From Erpetoichthys calabaricus (lineage: Eukaryota; Chordata; Cladistia; Polypteriformes; Polypteridae), in the NCBI RefSeq assembly GCF_900747795.2, contig NC_041401.2, positions 2,316,788-2,380,787 of the forward strand: DNA of 64,000 bases, written 5' to 3'. The notes under the pieces were generated by a model. The model was not told the DNA's origin. It did not search any database and saw only the letters and a program-made list of their open reading frames with translations. Below, one piece after another: positions 9,840-20,409 of this stretch. The translations under genes and the position numbers were made by a program. Position 1 is the first letter of the stretch. The number at the start of each line of letters is the position of its first letter.

Positions 9840-10800
9840 CAGATATGTTAAATAAGGTAACCATATAAAATGTCTGACTAAATACAATAGCAGTACACGT
9901 CTGCCACATAAATACCAGCATCCAAACAACAAGTGTTGTCACTCTGACTTTTAGGCAAAACACAAGCCGTGTAAGTGAAAAACATAGAAAGACGTAGACA
10001 TGTTGAATAAGATTCACAAGGAAACCTGTAATGAAATACAACAGCAGTCCATATCTCTCAAATAAATCAAATCACACAGTAAATGACAAATCCAAGTGTG
10101 GGAGCAGAGCATTAAACAGGAGTCACCCTCACTCAAGCCAGCAACTTGAGCTCCATCTTCCCGTTTGTCCTTCTCCAGTTTCTCTCAGTCTCGTTGACTG
10201 CACCGTCCTTTAATGCCCTGATGACAGATGGTGACGGTTTCCAAGCACCTGAACATTTAATGGACTGCGATGTGCACTATGGAGGGTGTGATGTCCAGGC
10301 ACACGTCACCAATCACAATCACCAAGCTAATTCAGTGACACACAGACTGGGAAGTTCATTTCAGAGATGCATGGAGTTTTCATTAACACGAACACAAGAA
10401 ATTATAGTGCAGAAAGTGTGTTAAAAGAAAGAAATGATTGTGATGAAAATAAAGCAAAGATTCAGGAGACAAAAATCATAGAAACAGAGACGGGAACAGC
10501 AAAACATAAATCTATGTGGAAAAACAATGGAGTGGCAACTCTGCTTGTCACCGATCATCAACACCGGGTGTCATTCGAGGCTTTGCCGTCTCTCCTGTCA
10601 TACGCGTAAAATAAGACAACATAAGAGTAATATGAGAAAAATCACAAGATGAGAATATTATTGAGAAGAGCCAGCAGAGCATCAGGGTGAGGAGGTGTCT
10701 TGTCTCCTGTTACGCGAGTTCGTCTGCCACCCCTCAGCCACACTGGCACACGTGACACTGGGGGGCAAATGAGACCGAGAATCGTGATGATGTACACCTT
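9840..10800. other. Spacer, nothing recognised
   Basis: AT-moderate sequence with short frames on both strands (longest about 95 aa) that match no family I know. No splice or promoter structure could be supported. Confidence 0.5.
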
Positions 10801-10804
10801 AAAT

Positions 10805-10980
10805 AAAATAATAAATCTTTGCATTTATATAACACTTTACTCACTACTCAAAGCACTCAGCAATTACAGCTCAAGGGCCCAACACAGCAGAGTCCCTATT
10901 GGCATTTACAGGATTCGAATCGGCGACCTTCTGATGGCCACTGCAGGTCCTTAGCCACCGAGCCACCAGTCCACCTTCAG
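10805..10980 (-). mobile_element. Second tRNA-derived SINE family, minus strand
   Basis: Reverse complement of the family at 48706-48890: GGGCCCTTGAGC..., CAGGATTCGAATC (B-box strand-reversed) and GCCACCGAGCCACC (A-box side), ending in a TATATAAATGCAAAG-type tail near 10815. Confidence 0.75.
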
Positions 10981-11070
10981 AAGTGCAGGAATAAATCAAC
11001 TGTATGCTGAAACATTAAATCATCAAACATTAAAATATAAAATACAACATTTGAGACAAACAATAAAAAT

Positions 11071-11100
11071 GTGAATTTCCCCTTGGGATTAATAAAGTAT
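11071..11100 (-). mobile_element. LINE 3' end seeding the TATC satellite
   Basis: GAATTTCCCCTTGGGATTAA then TAAAGTATC, the reverse complement of the GATA-tailed LINE ends at 32659-32690 and 63946-63965. The following satellite starts at its microsatellite tail. Confidence 0.7.
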
Positions 11101-11131
11101 CTATCTATCTATCTATTATATAGTGCCTTTC

Positions 11132-11200
<69 letters not shown>

Positions 11201-11248
11201 TATTTAGTGCCTTTCTCTATCTATCTATCTATTATATAGTGCCTTTCA

Positions 11249-11314
<66 letters not shown>

Positions 11315-11357
11315 GTATATAGTGCCTTTCATATCTATCTATTATATAGTGCCTTTC

Positions 11358-11434
<77 letters not shown>

Positions 11435-11481
11435 TATTTAGTGCCTTTCTCTATCTATCTATCTATTATATAGTGCCTTTC

Positions 11482-11558
<77 letters not shown>

Positions 11559-11629
11559 TATTTAGTGCCTTTCTCTATCTATCTATCTATTATATAGTGC
11601 CTTTCACTCTCTATTATATAGTGCCTTTC

Positions 11630-11702
<73 letters not shown>

Positions 11703-11780
11703 TATATAGTGCCTTTCACTCTCTATCTATCTATTATATAGTGCCTTTCATTTCTATCTATCTATTATATAGTGCCTTTC

Positions 11781-11833
<53 letters not shown>

Positions 11834-11881
11834 TATTTAGTGCCTTTCTCTATCTATCTATCTATTATATAGTGCCTTTCA

Positions 11882-11947
<66 letters not shown>

Positions 11948-11990
11948 GTATATAGTGCCTTTCATATCTATCTATTATATAGTGCCTTTC

Positions 11991-12071
<81 letters not shown>

Positions 12072-12118
12072 TATTTAGTGCCTTTCTCTATCTATCTATC
12101 TATTATATAGTGCCTTTC

Positions 12119-12175
<57 letters not shown>

Positions 12176-12246
12176 TATTTAGTGCCTTTCTCTATCTATC
12201 TATCTATTATATAGTGCCTTTCACTCTCTATTATATAGTGCCTTTC

Positions 12247-12331
<85 letters not shown>

Positions 12332-12445
12332 TATATAGTGCCTTTTACTCTCTATCTATCTATCTATTATGTAGTGCCTTTCACTCTCTATCTATCTATT
12401 ATATAGTGCCTTTCATTTCTATCTATCTATTATATAGTGCCTTTC

Positions 12446-12526
<81 letters not shown>

Positions 12527-12565
12527 TATATAGTGCCTTTCACTCTCTATTATATAGTGCCTTTC

Positions 12566-12634
<69 letters not shown>

Positions 12635-12673
12635 TATATAGTGCCTTTCACTCTCTATTATATAGTGCCTTTC

Positions 12674-12753
<80 letters not shown>

Positions 12754-12886
12754 ATCCTGCCAACTACGCTATCTATCTATCTATCTATCTATAGTGCCTT
12801 TTACTCTCTATCTATCTATCTATTATATAGTGCCTTTCACTCTCTATCTATCTATTATATAGTGCCTTTCATATCTATCTATCTAT
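11098..12886. repeat. Compound satellite: (TATC)n blocks punctuated by TTATATAGTGCCTTTC
   Basis: About 1.8 kb. Runs of TATC (from 2 to more than 20 units) alternate with a 16-bp spacer TTATATAGTGCCTTTC, about 33 spacers by my count, with variants TTATTTAG, GTATATAG and TTATGTAG and follow-on TCTC, ATA or ACTC. Larger blocks repeat, for example a paired spacer about 22 bp apart. It gives long YLSI-repeat frames that are not genes. One interruption (ATCCTGCCAACTACGC) lies near 12753-12770. Confidence 0.97.
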
Positions 12887-12957
12887 AAAACGCACCCTAA
12901 TTCCTGTACTGTATGTGGTGTTACTTTTTTGTTTTTTCTCACCAAACGTTACACATT

Positions 12958-12983
12958 AACTAACCCTAACCCTAACCCTAACC
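12958..12983. repeat. Short interstitial telomere-like tract
   Basis: AACTAACCCTAACCCTAACC: about four CCCTAA units 70 bp beyond the satellite, then AACCAAACC degenerate units. Confidence 0.85.
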
Positions 12984-12989
12984 AAACCA

Positions 12990-14170
12990 AATGTTACACA
13001 TCCACACAGGCAATATGTTTATAACAATTCAGATAAATTAAAATGAAACACTGTCAAAATATATTAATAGACCGATTGAGACGCATTGGCCTTTAGGAAA
13101 TATCCAAAAAAGGTGTCATGAGGTGTCATTGTTAACATCACGCACTCTCCACGGAGACGATGTCACGAACAACAAAAAAAGAATAAAAATACAACACAGT
13201 CCACACAAACTCACAGCCTCCATGATATTTGATCTTATCGATATCATCATATGAGTGAGTGAGTCGTAAATTACATGTGACTCATTTGAATGAAATATGT
13301 TTAAAATATATTACATTTATAGTATTAAAAAATCGATTGTTCCAATAAAAATAATCATAACATCTCTAGTTTATACTTGTTGAAGTCATAAAAATGCGTC
13401 GTAAAAGAATATCGTAAAACAATAACGGATATCACGTTCCTTTCCTGTGCATGCCTTGTCCAGATTGGGTGTGAGGCCATGGGAGACGGGGCGGGGCTTG
13501 CTGTGAGGTGTCACAAGGGCAGTGGGCGGTCCTTAGATCTTGGCAGGAGCCTTCAGCACTCAACACATTCGGCCGCAGAGGCCGTTTATCAATCATCGTT
13601 GATTCAGCCAATCAAAGTTCTTTAAGTTTAGAGAGTGGCAGCATATATTTAGACGGCCAGTTATCTTCATGCTTTTCTCTTTCACAGACGAAGGCCATCG
13701 CAATCAGCACTCAAAGTGGAGAAGTGTGGGAGACGAACTGTGAAGACAAAAAGTGCAGGAGGCCAATTACAGGTGATGAAAGACCAACCTCCTTGTCAGG
13801 ATATTTGTCAGACACGTTCATAGGGCCGTGAGGTGTTAGCGTGAGTGATGGCGTCCTGTCTAGGTTTCGTTTCTGCCCCGTGCGGGACACTGTGTGGCAG
13901 GCTTCCTCCAACTGGTGATGCAAATAAATAAATAAATAAACAAACAAACAAACAAACAAACTCAGATTTAAAGTAAATGAAAAGAAATTTTCAGAAAACA
14001 AACTAACCTGAAAGGAGGGCCATGAAGGGGTTACACCAAAATTGATGTACTTCACAGACTGAGGGGGCCACAAACTGTTTCTGAGAGATTTCGGATTCAG
14101 TGAAAAACGGTGCTTTGAAAGAAAAAAGTCAATTGTTTTTTTTTTAAATGAGTTACATTTTGTAAAAGGC
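12990..14170. other. Spacer with an unassigned 107-codon frame
   Basis: A plus-strand frame 13508-13831 spans a TATA-like ATATATTTAG (about 13642), then an acceptor-like CTCTTTCACAG (13678-13688) and a donor-like CAGGTGATG (about 13770). I cannot match it to any protein. An AAAT/AAAC microsatellite lies at 13922-13960. Nothing else was seen. Confidence 0.35.
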
Positions 14171-14175
14171 GCTGT

Positions 14176-14662
14176 ATAACACCCGCCCCGGCACAGACTG
14201 ACACAGAGGTGTGTGTAAAACCACACTAGCACTTTTATTTTTCTTCAGCACGTCTTCCCCGTAATCAGCCACAACACAGCCCCAAATAAAGCACTCAAGA
14301 CCAATCCAATCCTTCCTCTGGCACCACCACTCCTCCCAGGCAACCTCGTCCTCTTCCTCCTGATTCTGGCTCCTGAGTGGTGGATGCTGGCCCTTTTTAG
14401 TGCCCGCCTGTTGCTAATTGGCTGTAGAGGTGTCCAGGTGGGCTCCGGGATCCATGCAGCACCCCCTGGCAGCCACCCCAGATCCCCACAGGGTTGTGGA
14501 GAACTTCATCTCCCATGGAGCCCTGCGGGAAACTGAGGCACCATCGTCACCCAGGGAGGCTGCCACCAAGCGTCCTGGGGGAGGTACTGAGGAGCCCATG
14601 GCTACTTCCCCCGAACATATGCAGCAGGGGCGTCCCGGCCAGGCATGGGACCCAGCACAATT
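14176..14662 (+). repeat. GC-rich interspersed repeat, copy 1 of 3 (LTR-like?)
   Basis: Begins near TGTATAACACCCGCCCCGG, has a TTTATTTTTCTTCAGC stretch, and ends near GGCGTCCCGGCCAGG...CAGCACA. It shares phrases (GAGCTGCCA-type, GCGTCCTGGGGGAGG, GGGGCGTCC) with 45340-45910 and 56450-56835. The TG...CA ends suggest an old solo LTR, but no flanking duplication was found. Confidence 0.4.
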
Positions 14663-15067
14663 TGTTTTTATGACATACATATTTTTTATGCTTAGAATAT
14701 CATTTGAAGTAAACCATGATAAGAAATGTGCCAGTCTTCCTCTTTCTTAACATTAGTCGAGATGAAACAACCCAAAATCAAGTATTTGCCTCACATTTTT
14801 TGCTTCATAATAAGAGCACAAGACATTTAGCAGGCGTGTGGAGTTCATTCAGCCCACTTCTCGCTTGTTTGTTTAGCTAACAGCTGAGCTCTCGCCATAT
14901 CCAGTGCCTGTGTGGCAGCAGTTTGCACCTTAGGCCAAGCTCATTAGTGTGCCAACTGACTGTCCGGCCGGGTCTCCCGCCCCCTTATGATCTGTGCCCT
15001 AGACGAATGCCTGATTCTCCTTAATGGTGGAGCTGGTCCTGCCCATTAAGGTTTCTGCTTCAACTTT

Positions 15068-15515
15068 GTGACTCAACAACAACGACATTGACTTCTGTTG
15101 CACGTTTTCATACAAACGAGGAGCTCAAAGTGCTTCACCAGATGAAGAAAGAAAAAAGAATAATTATATAAAAATAAAATGAGGCAATACTAAATAGCAA
15201 AGAATAAAGTGAGGTCTGATGGTCAGGGAGGACAAAAAAACTACAGGGGGATGGAGAAAAAAAAAAAAAATCTGCAGGGGGTCCAAGGCCACGAGACCAC
15301 CCAGCCTCCTCTGGGCATTCTACCTCACATCAATGACCTCAATCAGTCCTCAGGGTTTTCAGGCTTCACGTGGAAGATAATGAGATAATGACGGTGATGT
15401 GGACCTCTGGCCTTCAATCCATCAATGGAGGGGCATCACGGTGCTTTGATCAGGTTGTGGTGGGGTGCAGATCAGCATCACAGAAGAACGGAAAAAGAAC
15501 AGCAGAGAAAGTAGG
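15068..15515 (-). repeat. Interspersed repeat ending in (GTT)n, minus strand
   Basis: Reverse complement of the repeat at 33560-34048: ACAACAACAACG tail, AAGTGCTTCACCAGATGAAG, CTGCAGGGGGTCCAAGGCC and ATTCTACCTCACATCAATGACC. A LINE-derived or SINE-type retroposon; class not certain. Confidence 0.6.
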
Positions 15516-15599
15516 GGTTAGTACGGAGTCCGGAGCCACCATGAATGAAAATAATAGTTAAATACTTATACAGATTATCAGGGTTACAGTAAAATGAAG

Positions 15600-16440
15600 C
15601 TGTGAGAGAGCCATGTTACAATAACGAGTTCTTAGAAGTTTGTTTAAAGTGCTTCACTGTAGCAGCCTGGCGAGTTTTTATCAGTAAACTCGTATTCCAG
15701 ATTTGAGGTGAATAACAGCAGAAGGCCCACCCGCCTCACCACTTACTTTAAGTTTAGCTCTTGGAATTCTAAGCAGACCCTCATTTGAAGGTCTAAGGTT
15801 ACGATTTGGAGTGTAAGGTGACAGGCATTCTGACATCTAACATGGAGCAGATGATTGAAGGCTTTATAAACCATCAGCAGGATTTTAAAGTCAATTCTAA
15901 ACAGCACAGGTAACCAGTGTAGTGACGCTAGGACTGGCGTGATGTGCTCGGATTTTCTTTTCCTAGTTAAGATTCTGGCAGCTCCATTCTGCACTCATTG
16001 TCACTGATTGATGTCTTTTTCTGGGTGGTCCTGAGAGGAGTGCGTCGCAGTAATCTAGTCGACTGAAAACAAAAGCGGGAACTCATTTTTCAGCATCTTG
16101 CAAAGTTATAAGGGATCTAACTTTTGTTATATTTCTTAAGTGAAAAAATGATGTCCTGGTAATCTGATTAATATGTGATTTAAAATTGAGGTCAGAGTCA
16201 ATAGTTACCCCTAAATTCTTTACCTCCGTCTTGACTTTTAAGTTTATTTCTAATACCCTCATTATATCATTTTTTTCCAATCACTAAGATTTCCTATTTC
16301 TCCTTATTTAGTTTGAAAAAATGACTCCTCATCCACTCAGAAACACAAGTAAGACATTGGGGTCAGTGAATCAAGAGAGTCGGGGTCATCAGGTGCTCTT
16401 GATAAATACAGCTGTGTGTCGTCAGCAGAGCTGTGCTCGC
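15600..16440 (-). mobile_element. L2-like LINE fragment
   Basis: Minus-strand peptides VKNLGVTIDSDLNFKSHINQ (16235 area) then QNGAARILTRKRKSEHITPV and SLHWLPVLFRIDFKILLMVY (15990 area), i.e. the C-terminal region of an L2-type protein with frame breaks between them. Confidence 0.75.
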
Positions 16441-16622
16441 TCACGTTAGCAGCAGTTTGTTTCAGATTCCCACTCTCTTTGTGTAAAGAAGTGCTTCCTG
16501 GCTTCAGGCCTAAATGTACTTCCTCTTAATTGTCGATTCACCATTAAGTTGAAAGAATTCCTCTGGATCTCCTTCATCGATGCCTTTGAGGATTTTGAAG
16601 ACCTGGATGAGGTCAACCACAT

Positions 16623-17310
16623 TGTAGCAGTGCTACTTTATAAGAACTGCATTTCCCAGCAGTCCTTGCTGGGGCTGCTGGGGTCAAAGGTGGCCACAGG
16701 TAGTTAAAAGGAGGGCAGAGGGCAAAAGGAAAAGGGGGAAAAAGTTTGTTTTGTTTGGTGCGGTGTGTGTTGCGGTTATCTGTCGTCTCTCCTGCTGTTA
16801 TTGGAACTCTCTTTGTCCTGGACTGTATTCGTTTGTTGGGGTCTGGATCGTCTGTCTACCTGTGCACTGAGAACTGTGTTGGATTCTTTGTTTTTCCGGA
16901 AGAGTGGAGCACTCCTGAATCAACCATCTGATTTCATCCTCATCCTCAGTAACTAACGGTAGGACTGTATTTTTCCTTCTCCCTTTCAACATACAGATCG
17001 CTGGACTTAACTTGGTCACTTTTCATCTTCATCCGTTTTGGTTTATATGGACTTTGCTGTGTGGTCTTTGTGTTTATATGTTAAATGTAATATCGCCGAA
17101 GGGGTCAGGGGTGGTATTACGGTTTTCATTAATAATTTTGGGTCATTATATTTGTAATTGTTTCCCTTTCCCAGTGTGCTTTATTGTCTCTGTTGTGAGT
17201 GTGTGTGGGTCGATCCAAGGCTGGGGACGTTCCTGGGATCTCTTCTATTAAAATAAATAAATCACCGTCATCTTTGACGGTGTGAATCTTAGCGGCCCCT
17301 GACCGCTACA
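16623..17310 (+). mobile_element. Solo-LTR-like element, copy 1 (fossil)
   Basis: 688 bp beginning TGTAGCAG and ending CCGCTACA, with a 4-bp flanking duplication ACAT. It contains an AATAAA-type signal near its end. A relative lies at 40752-41426 in the opposite orientation. A lone terminal repeat without internal region is inferred; family not identified. Confidence 0.6.
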
Positions 17311-17365
17311 ACATAGTCTCCTCTGCTCAGACTAAATGTAATTATTAATGAATTATATCACAGTA

Positions 17366-17574
17366 GGGGCGGCACGGTGGCGCAGTGGGTAGCGCTGCTG
17401 CCTCGCAGTTGGGAGACCTGGGTTCGCCTCCCGGGTCCACCCTGCATGTAGTTTGCATGTTCTCCCCGTGTCTGCGTGGGTTTCCTCCGGGCGCTCCGGT
17501 TTCCTCCCACAGTCCAAACACATGCAGGTTAGGTGGATTGGATTCAGCGGGTTGGATAATGGATGGATGGATTG
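17366..17574 (+). mobile_element. tRNA-derived SINE with internal deletion
   Basis: GGGGCGGCACGGTGGCGCAG head with A/B boxes and the body to AGGTTAGGTGGATTGG, then it jumps straight to ATTCAGCGGGTTGG and the GGAT tail. The flanks carry ATCACAGTAGG on both sides (17357-17367 and 17575-17585). Confidence 0.9.
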
Positions 17575-17761
17575 ATCACAGTAGGACATGGCCTAAAGTC
17601 CTGAGATGCTCCTGGTTGTTCTCCTCTGCACAGCTTCAGGTGCTGTTATGTCTTTCTTGTAGGAGGTGGTCCACTAGTGCATTGTATAGTCAGAGCATAA
17701 TGTCCCTCGATTTATAATTAACACTTTTTACTATGTAACATTTTATTTGCATTTCTTAGAT

Positions 17762-18596
17762 CAGGGGTCCCCAACTCTGGTCCTGGAGGGCCGCAGTGGC
17801 TGCAGGTTTTCATTCTAACCATTTTCTTAATTAGTGACCTGTTTTTGCTGCTAATTAACACCTTTCATTTTAATGGACATGTTTTTTTAATATTTTTTCC
17901 CGTGCATTTCTTCATCGTTCCTCTGGATTTCTTCATTTCTTTCCTTAAATGGCACCCAAACAGAAATGAAATGTGAGGTGAGTGAGCCAAGAGAAGACCA
18001 ACTAAGTCAGAACCTCAAACTCCAACCAGTTTCACTCCAACCAGCTGCTTAATAAGGTGCCAAGTCTTGTTGTTAATTAAACTCGTTCTTTAATTCTATG
18101 GCTTGTTGCTGCTCTCGTTCATTTCTGAAACTGTTGATTTTCTCTTTTTCTCAGAGCGCTGGTAAAATATTTTGGGGACCAGAGCAGATCAGCATTCGTG
18201 AGACCTTCACCTTTCTTTATTTTCCAATATTGTAAGATCGACAATGTTGGTCCTGTTTTGCTGGTTTTGGTTTATTCTGTATCTCACTATTGTTTGGCTG
18301 CTAATTAAGGAAAAAGCAGTTAATTAGGAGCAAAACAGTGCACTCCAGGATACGCTGGAGGGACTATGTCTCTTGGCTGGCCTGGGAACGCCTTGGGATT
18401 CCCCCAGAAGAGCTAGAAGAAGTGGGGAGAGGGAAGTCTGGGCATCTGCTCAAGCTGCTGCCCCCCGCCACCCGACCTCGGATGAGCGGAAGAGAATGGA
18501 TGGATGGATGGATGGACAGTGCACTAATTAAGAAAAGGGTTAGAATGAAAACCTGCAGCCACTGGGGCCCTCCAGGGCCGGAGTTGGGGACCCCTG
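17762..18596. mobile_element. Non-autonomous hAT transposon with 8-bp TSD
   Basis: Terminal inverted repeats CAGGGGTCCCCAACTC.../...GAGTTGGGGACCCCTG and an 8-bp duplication TCTTAGAT (17754-17761 and 18597-18604). 835 bp, no transposase. A LINE end (about 18338-18520) is inserted in it, flanked by ACAGTGCACT. Confidence 0.9.
18338..18520 (+). mobile_element. LINE 3'-end fragment nested in the hAT element
   Basis: Reads ...WERLGIPPEELEEVGRG then RPRMSGREWMDGWMD, the 3' end of a common fish LINE ending in GGAT repeats. Flanked by ACAGTGCACT direct repeats. Confidence 0.7.
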
Positions 18597-18933
18597 TCTT
18601 AGATGATGAAAGTGTTGTGGCGACATAAACGCCTAATTCCTTTTCAGAGGTCACTTCTTGCAGCTCCGTGTCCCCCATCTTGTATCATCATAGTTGATGT
18701 TCCTTTTGCCTTTTGTGTAGAACTTTGCACTTTTCTACATTAAACTCCATTTCTGAGTGTTCCTCCAGCTCTCAAGGTTGTCCAAGTCTTTCTGAATTGT
18801 TTTTGCTGCCTCTTCAGTGTCTGCCATTCCTCCAATTTTAGTGATTTGACTGGTGTGGACCCCCCCCCCCCCCCCCCCCCTTGTCAATATGATAGCTTCG
18901 AGGGTCCTGTTGTTTCTGCATCCTCGATCCTTG

Positions 18934-19131
18934 AAGACTGAAGGAGCGTCAAGTTGAGGAAACGGGGCAAACTGACCGATGAAGCATCTGTCGGGGCTCA
19001 GACCGCACGTGTCCCTCCGCCCTCCAGTGCACTGATGTCACATAATTGTTGTCACTTTCCCTAAATCTAAGATGCAGGAAGCGGCTACTCGCTGTACGAA
19101 GAAACTGACGATCAGCTACTGGCAGTGCCAT
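18934..19131 (-). pseudogene. Decayed duplicate of dipeptidase exon 1 and flanking intron
   Basis: Aligns by eye with about 5415-5625: GTCGGGGCTCAGA vs GCCGGGGCTCGGA, GTCCCTCCGCCCTCC in both, CAGTGCACTGATGTCA vs CAGTGCACTGATTTCA, GAAGCGGCTACTCGC vs GAAGCGGCTACTCAC, and CTGGCAGTGC in both. It covers the last ~45 nt of coding exon 1 and the start of intron 1. The donor GTGAGT is altered to GCGAGT. No other exon of a second copy was found. Confidence 0.75.
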
Positions 19132-19139
19132 GGATTATG

Positions 19140-19615
19140 CACATGGCGCAGCTGCAGAACAGGGCACGGGTAAACCCGCAAGTGTGAGTGAAGCTTTCGG
19201 GAGACGGGGTACGTGTTTTCCACCATAAAAAGCCTTGAAAACCCCCCAAAACCCTTTAGTGAGTTTGACGTTTTGCAAATGAGAACCCAATTTAGTGTCA
19301 GTTTGGTGAAACGGGATGGGAATCAAAATGTTCCCGTTTCACTCATCGCCTGCTCTTATAAACACTTGAAGTTTGTGCCTAATTTTGCCTGCTGGCCCTT
19401 AATGCACAAACACCACCAGTTACAGTCCGTCCTGCTCCTTCCCTTCCACCGTATTCCTGTGGTCCTCCATTTCCACCCCTCTCTGGTTTTCCCACTTTAG
19501 ATGTTTCTACTCCTCGTCCTGCTGGACTCCTTTTCTTCTATAAATAGATGCTGCTGATGTCCTTAAGCTCTGGAGCTGCTGAAATCAACCTGGCATTTCG
19601 CTGGGAAAGTCGAGA
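19140..19615. other. Spacer, nothing recognised
   Basis: Contains a pyrimidine-rich stretch and a 95-codon plus frame (19213-19500) with no recognisable motif. Confidence 0.45.
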
Positions 19616-19630
19616 TCAATGTTCAGCACA

Positions 19631-19990
19631 TCCATCCATCCATCCATTTTCCAACCCGCTGAATCCAAACACAGGGTCACGGGGGTCTGCTGGAGCCAAC
19701 ACAGGGCACAAGGCAGGAACCAATCCCGGGCAGGGTGCCAACCCACCGCAGGACACACACAAACACACCAAGCACACCAAGCACACACGGGCCAATTTAG
19801 AATCGCCAGTCCACCTAACCAGCATGTCTTTGGACTGTGGGATGAAACCGGAGTGCCCGGAGGAAACCCACGCAGACATGGGGAGAACATGCAAACTCCA
19901 CGCATGGAGGACCCAGGAAGCGAACCCAGGTCCCCAGGTCTCCCAACTGCAAGGCAGCAGCGCTACCCACTGCGCCACCGTGCCGCCCCA
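19631..19990 (-). mobile_element. Full-length tRNA-derived SINE, minus strand
   Basis: About 360 bp from the CATCC tail to GCGCCACCGTGCCGCCCC. Exact 11-bp flanking duplication TGTTCAGCACA (19620-19630, 19991-20001). Its A and B boxes look well preserved. Confidence 0.95.
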
Positions 19991-20112
19991 TGTTCAGCAC
20001 ATGCCTGGAGGAATTTATTTCATGAGTGGATTCTTTTAGAAGTTCTGTCTGCTTGTATTAATGTCTCTTGGAAGAGGAGCCCTGCTTATTAAGAGCTGCT
20101 TATTCGGTTTAG

Positions 20113-20407
20113 GGTGGCACAGTGGGTAGTGGGGAGACCTGTCTGGGTTCGCTTCCCGGGTCCTCCCTGCGTGGAGTTTGCATGTTCTCCCCGTGTCTGC
20201 GTGGGTTTCCTCCCAAAGTCCAAAGACATGCAGGTTAGGTGCACTGGCAGTCCCAAATTGTCCCTAGTGTGTGTTTGGTGCCCTGTGGTGGGCTGGCGCC
20301 CTGCCCAGGGTTTGTTTCCTGCCTTGTGCACTGTGTTGGCTGGGATTGGCTCCAGCAGACCCCCGTGACCCTGTAGTTAGGATATAGCGGGTTGGATAAT
20401 GGATGGA
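20113..20407 (+). mobile_element. tRNA-derived SINE with short head deletion
   Basis: GGGTGGCACAGTGGGTAG (a few bases of the head missing) through the conserved body to the GGATGGATTA tail. Confidence 0.88.
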
Positions 20408-20409
20408 TT

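Larger units (their letters stand above)
16441..18870 (-). mobile_element. Old CR1-like LINE, interrupted by three insertions
   Basis: The minus strand at about 16622-16550 reads DLIQVFKILKGIDEGDPEEF, typical of the end of CR1/L2-group proteins. The same old element continues at 17311-17355, 17586-17753 and 18605-18870 (TTCTACATTAAACTCCATTT region). Three younger elements lie inside it: a solo-LTR-like copy, a SINE and a hAT element. A 21-C run (18860-18880) closes it. Confidence 0.6.

Noticed and set aside
11098-12886. Spaced repeats resembling a CRISPR array
   Set aside because: The parts between spacers are TATC microsatellite of variable length, not unique spacers, and the genome is vertebrate with no cas genes.
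11071-12888. Long YLSIYLSI-repeat frames on the plus strand, up to 224 codons
   Set aside because: Translation of the TATC satellite; no start context, no homology, present only because the period of 4 never makes a stop.
12958-12983. True telomere end
   Set aside because: Only about four units, with unrelated sequence continuing on both sides.
13508-13831. 107-codon frame with acceptor- and donor-like sites
   Set aside because: Splice-like words are weak evidence alone, no homology and no partner exon.
18860-18880. C run as a G-quadruplex regulatory element
   Set aside because: Homopolymer at the edge of a decayed LINE; more likely slippage.
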